DNA of 64,000 nt from Exophiala sp. HKRS030 (taxonomy: Eukaryota > Ascomycota > Eurotiomycetes > Chaetothyriales > Herpotrichiellaceae), in contig JAHWDD010000002.1 in assembly GCA_023897205.1 (NCBI GenBank), positions 6,138,001 through 6,202,000 on the forward strand, read 5' to 3'. The notes beneath the pieces are model-generated. The model was not told where the DNA came from and did not search any database. It saw nothing but the letters and a program-made list of their open reading frames with translations. Position 1 is the stretch's first letter, and each line of letters opens with the position of its first letter. The position numbers and the translations under genes were made by a program. This document shows positions 1-12,792 of this stretch, piece after piece.

Positions 1-302
1 ACTCCCACACACGCTGTGGCAGTGTCTTAGCCACATTCACTTTAGTCTACCCCGAAAAGGTGCTTCCTGACAATCATCTCTCAACCTCTCTCTTCACAAC
101 TTACCATCGTTTCTTTGTCCAACTCATTCCCTCTTCGCTGCCTGTTCATCATCGCCGCGCCGGTCGTCTGAACTTCTACACATCTACACACCCACAACCC
201 TTCCATTCATTCTCTCCATCATAATCACATTGCTGCCATTGCCAGCCGCCACTCTCGTCATCATCTCCCTAGTCACACTCGTCAACCTCCCCAACAGCCA
301 AC
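1..302 (+). promoter_or_regulatory. Upstream region and probable 5' leader of rho1
   Basis: This stretch before the Rho1 start is rich in C and T, with repeated TC/CT tracts and ACACACAC-like runs, the usual look of a fungal promoter and leader of a well-expressed gene. I see no ORF of note and no clear TATA box. The bases just before the ATG at 303 (CCAAC, then ATGGCT) fit a fungal start context. Confidence 0.5.
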
Positions 303-1200
303 ATGGCTGAAATCCGTCGCAAGCTCGTCATTGTTGGTGATGGTGCCTGTGGAAAGACTTGTTTATTGATGTAAGTACATCCTGACAACCCATCCCATGC
401 AAATTTGTCCCAAATTTACTGATCCATCCTGCAGTGTCTTCTCCAAGGGCACCTTTCCTGAGGTACGCTATCTACGCCTTTGCCCATTATCAATCCCCAC
501 AATCTATCGCTCGAAATCGTCAAATAGTCATCGAATTGATCTTCTCGTTGCGAAAAGCTGCGTACAGAATGTGCTGACAGATGGTGACGATAGGTCTACG
601 TCCCTACCGTTTTCGAGAATTACGTGGCCGATGTTGAGGTCGATGGAAAACACGTTGAACTAGCCCTGTGGGATACAGCAGGCCAGGAAGATTACGATCG
701 TCTCCGACCCTTGTCCTACCCTGATTCGCATGTCATCCTTATTTGCTTTGCCATCGACTCCCCCGATTCGCTCGACAACGTTCAAGAGAAGGTACAGCCT
801 TCCACCTCCACTTGCCTCTTCTCAGTCATTAACATTCTTTGATAGTGGATCTCCGAAGTTCTGCACTTCTGCCAAAGCCTCCCCATTATCCTTGTCGGAT
901 GCAAGAACGATCTTCGACACGATCCAAAGACCATTGAAGAGCTGGCCAAGACCTCCCAGAAACCCGTTTCCCCCGAGCAGGTTCGTCATACCATATTCAT
1001 CTCCTTAAACATTCATCACCGCCTACTGACACTTGAACGTACAGGGTGAGGAAGTTCGCAAGAAGATTGGTGCCTACAAATACCTCGAGTGCTCAGCCAA
1101 GACCAACCAGGGCGTTCGTGAAGTCTTTGAATCCGCCACTCGTGCTGCTCTATTGACACGCAAGAGCGGCAGCCGTTCTAAGAAGTGCTTGATCATGTAA
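303..1200 (+). CDS. rho1: Rho1-type small GTPase
   Basis: Five exons: 303-370, 435-462, 594-791, 846-980 and 1045-1200, giving 194 residues, the usual length of fungal Rho1. All GT-AG junctions keep phase. Visible motifs: P-loop GDGACGKT at 12-19, effector region VPTVFENY at 35-42, DTAGQED at 59-65, the guanine-specificity stretch CKND at 117-120, CSAK at 159-162, and a C-terminal CAAX box CLIM for geranylgeranylation. Rho1 is a membrane-anchored molecular switch; in fungi it activates beta-1,3-glucan synthase and protein kinase C and polarises actin. The polybasic stretch before the CAAX box fits plasma-membrane targeting. A RhoA-like rather than Rac/Cdc42 identity is inferred from the sequence around the effector loop and the CKNDLR stretch. 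The gene looks intact, with no sign of transfer. Confidence 0.96.
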
Positions 1201-2090
1201 TGGAATGGACCGTCTTCGGGTTGTTGTCAACATTGAACCCATGAATCCGGCAGGTGTATACCAGGATATCACCTGATGGGTACACATACCACTCCGATCA
1301 AGAATCCCGGCTTCCCCAATTCTTGCATCAGACACAAGTTCGGTTTGGTGGCATGATTGTAGTGCATTCTTCGCACTGATACATTAGTTTTCCTTTACTT
1401 ATTGATCGAAGGCTGGAGTGAAAGGTTGAGGGCAATCATACAGATATTTTGCAACGGGCTACGAACGAGCGAAGCTTAGGATGGCAGTCCAGCATTCAAG
1501 GGCATGCTGCAGTCGAGGCATGTCCGAGTCTTTGAAATAGGAAATCCATCCACGGCGTCAATACTTTTGTTTCGCGGCCTCTACCACCTGAGAAGTTCTT
1601 CCTATGATCTCTTTCTGTTCCTCCATTTGCTGCCTCGGAAAAGTAGTCCCACTCTCACGTATCTGGGTCTGACACATGGACTTTGGTCATTCCTCTTCCG
1701 CCATACAGTCAGTGTGCCTCGACTTGTGTCGCTATGCCCTTATGGACCGTCTCGTAATCACTACCTTGTTAGCTAGCAAACAAGCAGAGGAGCACGTGCT
1801 TCAGAGACTTTGCCAAGACCACCTTACGCCACACGTCACGTGGACGGAGTGCTGGCCCGAGGACGCAGGCTCTAAATCGTCGTGACGTCGGCGCGGGCTT
1901 CGTGGCATCCCTATCACTTCGTGCATAATTTGGTCCACGCAGCGAATCGAGCAGGCCGCTTCATGGGAAATGAACACTTCAAGTCGATGTTCGTGTACCC
2001 ATGATAAACCCTAGGTATCTGCGCTGATGAGATGCTGTCCGTAATGCTATTCCGCCCAAGCTTTTCGCAGGCTTCTGGGATTTCATTGTC
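1201..2090. other. Intergenic region between rho1 and ccz1
   Basis: No credible coding frame was found on either strand. The left part should be the rho1 3' UTR and the right part the ccz1 promoter and leader. Short open frames of 60-90 codons occur but none resembles a protein. Confidence 0.6.
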
Positions 2091-5000
2091 ATGTCTGCAT
2101 CCTCGAGTTCCCCTCAGCGTGTTGTCCCTGCGCATCTCTCCTTCCTGACGATATACAATCCTGCCCTTGGTCCTACCGACGAAACACTCGGCGATCAGAT
2201 TCTGTATTATTATTCAGCCAGGTTCGAGGAGGAGTTGGAACAACGACGCGCTGATAGGCAACATCGAAGTAAAAGTGACGACCAGAAGACATCGCAGGGA
2301 CAGCAAGTCGCTCGGGAGCAGGAGGGGAAAGATGATCGGGAGGCAGAACAAAACGAACGCCTCCGCCAGGTTGGGTTGGCGCAGGGCATGGTTGACTTCG
2401 TAAAGTAGGTAGGCGGACGACCTCGTCCATTCTTGGTTCTCATCTTTGGTATCACACTCGACCGCCTTCCGTAAGAATTGAGAGACGTTCACACTGTTCT
2501 AATTACACTGGCCCTCACACAGAAATTTCTCCAACGGTGTACCCCTCGAATCGATCGAGACGGAAAAGTCTCGCATTGTCCTTAAAGAAGTCGAACCTTC
2601 GTGGTGGATTCTTGCATCCATCAACTTAACACAGCTGCCCCAAAGCAGTTCCTCAGCACAGTCGACCAGAAAGGTTGCCAATATAAGCCAGAACAAGACA
2701 GATACGAGGCTTTCCAGTTCGACAGGTGTTGAATACTCGTCGCGAGAAGTCGCACCACCACAATTACTACTTAGTCAACTTATTCAAGCACATCGCGCCT
2801 TCCTACTTCACCACGGTTCGGATCTATCAGAATTATGGAAGAAACATAACGGCAGGTTACATTTCTGCAGTCTACTGCATCGTTATTGGACGCAGTTTTC
2901 AAGAAGTTGGGACGTTCTTCTGCATGGTAATCCTGCGGTAGAGTTATACGATGGTGTCAAGTTGGCTGGGACCGGCGAATTGGGTATCGGAGTTGGGGAA
3001 GAGGAATGGGGCAGTGGAGAGAGAGAAGTGCTCGAAGACTTTGCTGGTAGAACAGACGGTTTGATTGACCTGATCGTTGGCCGATATGGGGATTCCCCAT
3101 CGACACATTCGAACGGAAAGGACAACGCAGCTGAAACAAATCAACAATCAGACCTATCCCAGGCCTGGCTCGGCCAAGGCCAAAGCTCCCGAGCTCAAGA
3201 CGGGATTATCTTCTCGGGAGTGGGTGGTATCAGTCGGCGATCCTTGATATCAATCTCGCAATGGATTGAGGCTATCTTTGTCCAAGGTGAGGCAGCCTAT
3301 GGTGTAGGGGAAAACCCTGCGTCACGGACGAGAGCTCGACGCAAGAGACGAACTCCTGTGCCAAAGCGCGCCCATCGTCATCCTCCTCAGAACCAGGATG
3401 CCATTGAATCTGACCCAAATCACGAAATCCGTCTCAAGCCCACATCGACTAACAATCGAGCTGTCAATCTCCGTCGAACGGCCGTTGTGAACAGTGCAAA
3501 CCCGCCAGGAATACCCCCGCCTCTCATCGGGGCTGTTGAGACATCATTGCAGGAAGCTACTGCGAAAGTAAGTACGCGCTCGGAAAGTTCGATGATCAGT
3601 GACCACAAAGAAGAAAGCATGAAGCCCGGCTCGTCAGATCCTTCTCAACAAGGTTCTCTGTTTGGGACCGAGAAGATGGTCAAGTATTTAAGCCTAGGCT
3701 ATGGCTCGAGCTGGACCTTGAATCCCAAAGGATTTGCTTCGAACACCTCTCACTCGGATGCCGATGCCAAGGTAGATGACACGGGGACTGGGGCGGAACC
3801 CGAAAGTTCCCTGTCCCAAATCGAACCCGTTCCAGCAGCTAGCGACGAGGACGAAGAGCCTTTCGTTCAACGCCTTGAGCAGTCCATCGGAAAATTCCTC
3901 ATTGGTCTTTCTGGAGACCTCGAAAGCACTGAATTCCATGATGACGCAGAAGACCCTTCGGGAAACAATGTTGAAGCAGAAGAGAAGATCAGCCGTGAAC
4001 GATCGCCGCCAGCAAGTACCTCGCCCCGCATCTTCCTCCGTACACTTACCATCGAGATGTCATCTTCCCGACACGGTCAGGTATCAGCAGCAACCAGTGG
4101 CCTGAGGCCAGCAAGCAAGGCGCCTGCCACAGAATTGGACGACCAAAACCTGACAGGAAATGGAAAGACTAGTGCTGCGTCATCTATTGACGGTAGTCAT
4201 CCTAACATTTCGCACGAAAGGGTACAAGTGGCTGTCTATGTTCACCAGCCATTCATCTTCGTCTTCTTGTTCCAGCTCCATACTCCGAGCCTCACCATGC
4301 CAGCGTTCTATCGTAGGATTCATCATACACTGGGGCCACTCCAAAAGAGTCTCCTCAGAAGTACCGACGTTCAGACATGGCGACAGCGAGCAGAACAAAC
4401 TCTACATCCTGAAAAGCTCCTTACAGAGAACAAATCAGGGTCGACGGGAGATCCTTTGGAGATTTACGATTTTATCTATGACGCGGAGAAAATGACCATC
4501 CGAACATCCGTGCCAAACATACCCGTTCCAGGAAGTCTTGCGGCTGAGGGCTTGCACCGACCGCAACAACTTCGTCCAATTACGGTGTCGGGATCCTGGT
4601 ATACGCTCGGCATTCCGTTTGGCTCAAACCCGGCATCAGGCACTTCTTCGCCAACAAGGTCATCTGGCTTAGTAAAAAGTGACTGGAATCGCATTGAGGC
4701 TTTGAGTGTACACACACATATTCTGAACCTGTGGGCCTTGACGCGAAATCGAAGCGCAGGCCTCAGCGAGGCTGGTGTTAGGTCTGACGAGATTGAGCGA
4801 AGTGTGAAAACTGCCAGAGGTTGGTGGGTCGTTTGGATGCGCGTGCTGCCTCACGTCGAGGACGGTGGTCAAATAAACAAAGATCAAGGCATAAAGGAGG
4901 CATATCTTGTGAGACGAGCTCCTCAAGAACAATCAGCGGGTAGGGATTCGTCTGGGACACGAAATGAAACAAGAAACACGAGCTCTGGTAGATGGCTCCT

Positions 5001-5148
5001 GCGAGACCAACCCCGTAGTCGCGAAACCAGTGGGACTGGAAGCACAAGCGGGATGGGTAGCAATATTACAACGGCAAAGGGCGTTGGCCAAGGTGTAGGC
5101 GTCGATGCCAGAAAATGGGTTGAGGGACTGATCGCCTTGACCAGATGA
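2091..5148 (+). CDS. ccz1: Vacuolar fusion protein Ccz1 (Mon1-Ccz1 subunit)
   Basis: Two exons, 2091-2404 and 2523-5148, give about 979 residues. The intron (GTAGGT donor, CACACAG acceptor) splits a Lys codon and joins the N-terminal stretch ending GLAQGMVDFVK to NFSNGVPLESIE, the hallmark of the first longin domain of Ccz1. The N-terminus starts with a short Ser-rich lead and then VVPAHLSFLTIYNPALGPTD, typical of fungal Ccz1. The middle (about residues 360-640) is Ser/Gly/acid-rich and probably disordered. A conserved block follows near 4225-4400 (VAVYVHQPFIFVFLF and then PAFYRRIHHTLGPLQKSL), and the C-terminus WVEGLIALTR also fits. With Mon1, Ccz1 forms the exchange factor that activates Rab7/Ypt7 on late endosomes and autophagosomes. 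An additional intron in the low-complexity middle cannot be excluded. Confidence 0.88.
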
Positions 5149-5696
5149 GATGCAGCGACAGTAAATAGACATGGCTGTGTTCGTCGACTGCGTGCAATGC
5201 ACAGTCGCTGTTTCAAAACAAGATCCGTAATTTGGTCTCCTTATGTGCGAATGGCGTCAAGATCTGTTATTTTATCCAAGCTGTACTAATTTCATGCTTG
5301 TCGGCCATACCAACAGCCTCAGCTGGACATTATTTCCTGGCAACAGATAGACCCAAAGACAAATGAAGGCAGCTGTGGCAGCAATCCTGCTTCCAGCCTG
5401 ATTTGTGGATCTGTCACCTGATCGACTTATCAGAGAAACCCTGCTTGTTGTGTTTTAAAACCCCCGTCATTTCCACGGCCCGCCTCGTGAATTTCACGAG
5501 CTTTTCACTTCTCACTGGTTAGTAACAGAGTTACTCATCATTATCCGGATATATCATCCGGCAGAAGGTGTTGATCTCGACCTCGACTCGGTCGACTTTC
5601 TTTCCACGCTAAGAAACATGATTACGGCGGATTTATGTTCCATTCTACGATATCAATGACCCGATCCTGCTTGCTGATGCTCTTGCGCCGGTCCTG
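5149..5696. other. Intergenic region, ccz1 to Zn2Cys6 gene
   Basis: Tail-to-head spacing of about 550 bases. ATGs just upstream of the next gene (near 5655 and 5685) run into a TGA within a few codons and may act as short upstream ORFs if transcribed. Nothing else is recognisable. Confidence 0.5.
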
Positions 5697-8362
5697 ATGC
5701 CGAAGCCAGTCTCGGTCCTGCCTGCACCAATGCCTAATGGTGTCGATGGAAGTATATCAGACTCATCCTCAGGAACTACTTCAACCATACGTCCTTTGGG
5801 AGAACGTGCCCCTCCCAAGGTTACTCTACCCGTGAAAAAGAATGCGTCCGGTACTAGATAGGTGGATCTTAGACCAACTTGATCCCTCGGCTAACGCATT
5901 CCAGTTGCATGTGACCAGTGCAGATTAGCAAAACGAAAGGTAAGTTTAACACATCTCATCGCTCAAGAGTGTTTTTGACCCAGCAGTATTGTATTTTGTT
6001 TGCATCTTGAAGACTTGTCCCATGCAGTCCTCGGGTTGTTCTTGCATTTATGCTGATGAAACCTCGAATTTGACACCACAAAAGCCCATCATTGTCTGCA
6101 AATGTGCTGATCTCGGGATAGTGTGATCAACTCATTCCATGTTCCAATTGTCGCAACAACCAAAAAAACTGCACGTATAACCCAGCCAATGATGGCAGAC
6201 GGAAAGACGTGCGTAAACGACGGATCGACGAGCTCGAGTTCCGCAGCAACGCCCTGGGAAAGCTATTGACCAAAATCCGAAGATCGACCCAACCAGATGC
6301 CCAGGAGCTCATCGACCTCATCAAAAGGGACGCGTCGATTGAGGAGATCTTGGCTTTCATCGACGAACACCCAGGCGAAATCGCAAATGAAGTCAGGAGA
6401 TCACTTTCGACCAGCCCTATACCAACTCCCGGCAGTGGAATTCGGAAGGTGCTTGCAATTAGTGATCTGATCGACAACCCGACCGTTCGAGTCTCTGTTG
6501 GCCCGTGGACCAAAGTGACTTCAGATGACAACTTCGTCTCAAATGTCCTTTCTGCATACTTAAACTGGTATCACTACTACTATCACAACATTGACTGGAC
6601 AGCGTTCATTGAGGCCTACCGAAAAAATGATCTTGACTCACCTTACTGCACGCCATTCTTAGTAAATGCAGTTCTTGCAATGGGATGTGTATGTCAAAAT
6701 CTTTGATCGTGAGAAGCGTCTACTCACAAGTATAAGTTCTGGTCGGATCACCCGTCCGTATTTGCCATAGCCGGTGATCCGAGCACACGAGGCATGCATT
6801 TCTACCACGAGGCTGAGCAATTGTACAACGCCGAAGGGGATAACCCGACACTTGCCAATGTACAAGGTCTGACCATTTTAATGATGGTGTAAGTATTTCC
6901 ACCGGACAAGGAGCCCTTGCTCACAAATTTCCAACAGTGTGAGCTTCGCTGGTAAAGACAAGGCAGTAGCCTTGTACTTGAAAAAGCTGGAAACCCTGCT
7001 CCCCGAGATGCTCGAATCATATGGGGCGTATGAATCGGGATCCTCACACACGAACGAGTTCCAAAGATCTTTGCAAATTACCGAGTGGGCAGCATACACA
7101 TATAAGTGGTGAGTGCGTTGTCATCAAAAAGATAATTCAGATGTTGACGCATTATCAGCGGATTTGCGCTGGGGTTTCGAACACCATTGGCCTCGACCAA
7201 GCCTGTTATATCTCGTCCATACACAGGACAACAATGGAGCTCATTTGTCACTGACTGGTCACCTTATCCTTTGAACCAGGACGCGGTTGGCTTGAAGCAG
7301 CAGGCTTTGTACGATAAGCTTTTAGACGTATATGTTTTTATGGAGGAGACGATTCATTTACTTTCTAATACCTTTCCGACACTTGGTGCATTTCAAAAGA
7401 TCGATGCCGCACAAAATCTTGACGACCGCATACATGTTTGGTGCGCCTCTCTGGATCCCGAATACTCATTAGGAGGGCATCCTTTCGTTGTCGCACCGGC
7501 AGTTATTGACCTGCAGTATGTTATTACTCTACCCATGACACGGTGCCAACTTGATCTACAAGAACTGACAAACCTCGACAGTCTCACCTTGCTCTTGATA
7601 AGGTTGACTTTCTGGAATTCAGCCATAGCGCCTATCGACGCCTCCGAGTCAACACCGTCGGACACAGACCAAAGTGACACTGTCTCTTCTCAATCTCGAA
7701 GTGCCGACGACGTACCGAGTGATGGCATGCGTCGTCGGCTAGTTTCGAAATGTCTCAGCTTTGTGGAACAGGTTGCGAGTTTAATCCTCAAATCGAATGA
7801 ACGATTTGGACCGACCTTACATACCGTACTTACGCCTCAAACTGGTATATACTGCGCCATGTTCCTGCTCAATGGCCACTTGTATGGTGCACACGAGGAA
7901 GAATTGCTTCTACAAATCATGCAAATCCTTGTACAGTGTGCGAACAAGAACACTCTTGTAAAGGGAGTTACCCAGATGCTGTTGAAAGTCGCGGAAGGAA
8001 AAGTGAATGCCCAGTCTTCGGATGCTGCCAACCTTGAAAATGCGGAGCCACCAACGACTCCTCATGGTGAGATATTGCCAAAAATGTTCAAGAGCCTCGA
8101 GCTGATCGTCAAGGACATTGAATGGAGCCCCTCAGATCACCTGCACTTCAGCTCCAGATATCCGAATTACCTTGAGAAAAAGGTCGACGAAACTACCGAG
8201 TTGAGCCATCTCCTGGAGAAGTGGGCAGATCTTGCAATTGACGAAAAGAATTCGAAGAACACTTCTGATGCCAGTCGGACTGCTTTCGATGCCAACGCCG
8301 AGGAAAGCGAGTATGAATCAAAAGATGGGACACTGGCGCCGAGTATTGAGCGTGATTGGTAG
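5697..8362 (+). CDS. Zn2Cys6 transcription factor with fungal-specific domain
   Basis: I reconstruct six exons: 5697-5850, 5905-5939, 6122-6688, about 6731-6888, 6938-7108 and 7159-8362, giving about 762 residues. Joining exons 1-3 produces a perfect binuclear zinc cluster, CDQCRLAKRKC then CSNC and a final Cys: C54, C57, C64, C70, C73, C80, the spacing of Gal4-class DNA-binding domains. The tiny 35-base exon 2 carries the first two cysteines. Downstream blocks such as STRGMHFYHEAEQL and CGFALGFRTPL match the fungal-specific transcription factor domain. The C-terminal 100 residues are acidic and low-complexity. The acceptor of exon 4 could instead be six bases later in the same frame. It is a nuclear regulator; the target pathway cannot be told from the sequence. 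No adjacent enzyme cluster suggests one. Confidence 0.87.
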
Positions 8363-10239
8363 CGCAGGGCGGAGCCAGTGAGACTGTCACATAAGTTGAG
8401 AACATGAGTTTGCCATGTTATGTATATCTATCATCATATATCCATCCTGGGATCTGGATCAACCAGATCTACTGTGCACGTGATACGACCACGTTTACAG
8501 CGGCGAACCAAAAATGTTCGAGCCTACAATGATGCATGCTGTCCTGCGACCTGAACTTCTCGTACTACACTATAACACCATACGATATGAGGCAGGCAGG
8601 ACGACTGTGGACCTGACCCTTTTCAAGTCCCGTCTTGGTAGCTTTCAAAGTGGCATGTCGACGCGTGTCGCAGATCGAGTAGATGTGCTAGTGGTCAGTG
8701 GACACACCGACCGACGACAACCCTAGACCGAAAAAGTATAATGAGAACGTGTCGTGTGATTCACCATGGGGTTAAGGAGTCGAAGAATCGCACGATCAAG
8801 ATCGCCTTCCGCAAGAACGCCAAAGTCAAAGCCATGAGGAGTGAGTGGACATGTTCCTTGGTCACGGAACCATGATTCCTTAGATCGCGCCTGCATGATT
8901 GCCTCTATCGTGATATTCTTCTGCATCTGCACATCAATAAAAGGAGATGGAAGATGGTTCATCTGGTGGCTGTCATTGGATCGTTTCAGAATACGAGGGA
9001 GTGACAAGGCTAGGTGGGGAAATTTGAGTGTCAGACGGTGAATATTGTCTCTTGGCATCGTATATCGCAACGATGATAGCCACAGGTATGGGCTGGGGAA
9101 GTTGAAATGTCGACGTCAGACTGTGGCAACCCTAATGTTTCCAATCTGCAACAAGCAATTAGCCTTGGCGCACAACAAGGCCGTTCAGTTGGTCACTCCC
9201 AAACATCTTGTGTTCCACGTTAGTCTCATCCCCTCTTTTTAACCACCGCCACGACCGAAACTCGTCCAGCTCGGCGCCTCCATGCCTCTATTTCTATGAT
9301 GATGGACTCTGTGACATACTAATGTAAGTCAGTTAAGCTCTTTCAAACCCTGATCTGTTGCAGGTCATGTTCCAGATCTTAGCGTCAACCGCAAATCTCG
9401 GTCGTCCATACTCAATTCTCACTTCCCCATGATCTCTACCTGCTACAGGAGCCATGCTCATCATGGTCCAACACTTGCTCCACGAAGCTGCATCAGGCCA
9501 CACGATCCATTCTAGTGGTTGAAGCCCTATGCTCTCACGTCACGTCTGTAACAGGTTGCCCGATCCGGCCGTCATCCGCTACGTGGAGAGCACGGTCTGC
9601 CGCCGGTCAACGGATGTGAAGGGAGTTCGTCCAGGGCCTGTCGGCTCATTCGTCACGAAAACTCACCAGACCGTTATGGAAAATGGTAAGGAAACGGAAA
9701 GTCGACGACCCGTTCATAGTCGTTTTCTCCCTACATGTTTCTTGTTTCTAGCTTGAGCCTCAATTCGCCAATCTAGCAAACCTCATCTGATCCTTTGGTT
9801 CTGCATTCTCTTTCCATTCTCTTCTCACCAGCGGGCCTGACCTTTACATTCATTTTTCCTTGTCTTGGGCGTGGTATTGTTGTTCTTTGCTTGTTGTCGC
9901 CACATTCTTTCATATACAGGAAAGGGATAGACCACATCCACTCTTTCGACGTGCCCATCAATTTTCTTCCTCCCTTCCTGGTCCCTTCCTTTCAAAATCA
10001 ACGCCATAGGCGCTGAGCGCTGGACGCTGCAATTCCATTCTATACCACTCCTTTTATCGACACGCCTTTCTTGGATCGAACCCAACAATTGTTCTCTGAT
10101 CACACAACTGTCTTCGACTCAAGAGCGGGCTCGGAGTTGTAGAATTGTGCTGATATCTTGTGCATGGCCACTGGGCAGATCACAAAAGAGCACAACAGTC
10201 TGAGATTAAAATCTTCCACCTTTTGTCTGTTGGGGCAAA
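8363..10239. other. Intergenic region of 1.9 kb
   Basis: No coding region could be supported. Open frames of 60-115 codons are unrelated to known families and differ in frame and strand. The right end (about 9770-10230) is T/C-rich and probably the promoter and leader of the membrane-protein gene at 10240. Confidence 0.55.
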
Positions 10240-11246
10240 ATGCAAACCCGGGTCGCCCAAGTCCTTCTCTTACTCGCTATGCTGGTTCTCTCCATCATAC
10301 TTTTGATCATGTCCTCGAAATATGCCGCATGGGCTCGTGAAATGGCAAAGGCGGCGGGAAATTGGCTGTAAGTATAACACAAAGAGATGATGTGGATGAT
10401 ATAATTACGCATGCTGACCCTACTTCTATGATCAGCAACTTGTGCTTTTACGTCGGGTCAATACCCATGTTATCATTAGTCTACTCGACCTCACATCTTG
10501 CGGCCTTGCAATTCAATGGTCTCCCAGTCCCTCCTTACCCAGGCACTCGCACCTCAGCCATTGTCCCCAACCCCAGGAACCGACAGAGCAACGAGAAACC
10601 CTACAACGCCGATTACACTTCTAGTACGACCTTCTTCATTCTGGTCGTTTCCGTTCTTCATTTTCTAGCCTGGTTCATCCAGTGCATATTATGTACTTCA
10701 TGCGAGCTCGGACCTATCCTCTCGGGTAATCAAGGGCGCGTACCAGCATGGTGCCCTCAATCTAGATTCAAAGACACCGGCACCGTTGGATTGGCCAAAA
10801 TGCTAGGTACTCTAGCCACCGCCAAAGATGTCCTGCAATGGATCATGCTCGGCTTGACTGTGATACTGATAGAGATTGCAAGACGAGAGTGGATGCGTGC
10901 TGAGCGTGCACGCTCCGACATCCTGCGTACACAAGGTGCAGGCATCGACTTTGGCGGAGAAAGACGTCAACTTGACCTCAAATCAGGATTCGAGATGCAA
11001 GGAATGCAGATCAGCGGTCCGCAGCCAATTCGACCCGTGACAATGCGCCCATTGTCAGATACGGACCCCAAAAAGAAGCGTACAGGACAAGATAATCTAG
11101 GTGAACCTGGCCCACCAATTCCACGACAGCCCGAAGGTCCTGGTGTACCGCAGGGCAAGAACACCGACAATTATTACGGCAACGGCATGAAGAGCGGCCT
11201 GCAGAGAAGCGGTACGTTGAATTACATGTACGACACCAGAGTATGA
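10240..11246 (+). CDS. Four-helix integral membrane protein, unknown function
   Basis: Two exons, 10240-10367 and 10436-11246, with a GTAAGT donor and an ATCAG acceptor splitting a Leu codon, give 312 residues. The first exon supplies an N-terminal hydrophobic helix (residues about 5-27, including VLLLLAMLVLSIILLIM). Three more hydrophobic segments follow: about 45-68, about 108-132 in the FFILVVSVLHFLAW region with Cys residues just after, and near 185-205 (WIMLGLTVILIEIA). The C-terminal third is hydrophilic, Gly/Pro-rich, and ends in GTLNYMYDTRV, probably a cytosolic tail. I do not recognise the family. The four-helix layout resembles MARVEL-like or Sur7-like membrane proteins, but I see no diagnostic motif. 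The start ATG at 10240 is chosen because it opens the first helix and the splice is in phase. Confidence 0.72.
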
Positions 11247-12792
11247 CCCTTTGTATCTTTACCATCCAGCATGCATGCATGACCAGTCCATGCAGAACCG
11301 GAACGAATCAGCATTATGTATATGAACCACTATTGTGGCGGGGGTCTGAGCTTTATTTGTATAGATGTCCGGCGTTGGTGGCTTTCTCCCCATTTTGGGA
11401 ATTACATCGTTACATCGTGAATATTGGGGACAAGCATTTTGCAGCGAGGCGAAACACGGCATAGGGGATTACAGGTTCATCCATTCGGCGTCGATCTCTG
11501 TATGAACGGCCAACTGCACGCTATACGAGAACAAAGTTGTCAATTGGAGACAAACGAACTGGCTCAATTAGGAAGGGGTCAAGAGAGTTGATCAGGAACA
11601 CCTCCTTGGTACTCTTAAGACTCTTCGACCTCCACGAAGCACTACCTACTCACCCACCCACCCACCCCCCTACACCAGTCCCTGCCACCCAGGGTACTTC
11701 CTATACCTATTTCCAATGCCAACAATGCCATCCACCACCCACACGGAAGCCTCCCTGTCTCCTCTCCTCCCAAGTCGAGATCTGACCAACCAAACCCCGG
11801 CCTACACCACTCTTATATACCCCAACTCGACCCCCATCCTCATGGCCGGCTTTCGGGAGGGAGGCTTCCCATATGACCGTCCCCCAATCAACGAGCAAAC
11901 GCCCTTTATGACCAACCCATCGACATGAAAGAGAGAGTAAGGAAGAGAGAGAGCCTGTTTGTGTGTCCGTTTGTGACTGAAGGGGAAAAAGAACCTTGAC
12001 TACCAGTCCAGCCGCCCAACAAGCAAAGCTCACTATACCACCAAAACCCCCAGCTCCTGGGGTAGAAAATGTCCGCCTTTGTTATTGATTTTCCCGTCAC
12101 CTACATACCTCGACCTCCCTGCCTCGCTACCTCTCTACCAACATGCACCAACCTTTACCAGTTGGTAGGTTGGTTTACTGGTAGATTGGCAGATGCCACT
12201 TTTTGTATAATATCAGACACCCCAACCCCCACCCACACCTACACTCACACCCACACAATCCTCTTCTAGATCCTACCCCTTTACAAACATACTTACATAC
12301 ATATATACATACATAGACAGCGGCACCAAAAAAATAAGAAGAAAAGGATGTTCTCCTCTGAAAAACATAAAAACATGCTTTTGGGCATTTCTTTCTCTTT
12401 CTGCTCTTTTGTTTAGTAGCAATGTAGCCGCGCGAAGTCTGGTGGATGGGTGTGATTTCATTTCTGCCTCTGGTGGACTATATTCGTGACTTTGACCTTA
12501 TTCTTATGTTGTGTTGGTTTAGCTGACGTACCTAGGTAATGTCCACTGGTTGCGATGTGGGATTGGCCATGAGATTCAGATCGAGGTGCAGCAGGACTGC
12601 CGTAGTTGTGCAATCGCAAATCTTGTTGGTCATGTGTTGGAAGAATATAAAGCGGAGTTGTTTGTGGTCCGTAGACTTTTAATATGCCTAAACCTGTTTA
12701 TGTTGACTCCTATATGCTATGCAGCTTAACAATTTCGTCTGATCATAACATGTCTCCTTGTGCCAAAGCAGGCCTGCTCCCCCATCGATATC
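11247..12792. other. Convergent intergenic region
   Basis: This lies between the 3' ends of the membrane-protein gene and the dipeptidyl peptidase gene. It is pyrimidine-rich and has a CACC tract near 11642-11668 and a CA-rich stretch near 12225-12260. No coding frame is credible. Confidence 0.6.
11642..11668. repeat. (CACC)n microsatellite
   Basis: About six imperfect CACC/CCAC units followed by a short C run, visible directly in the sequence. Confidence 0.8.
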
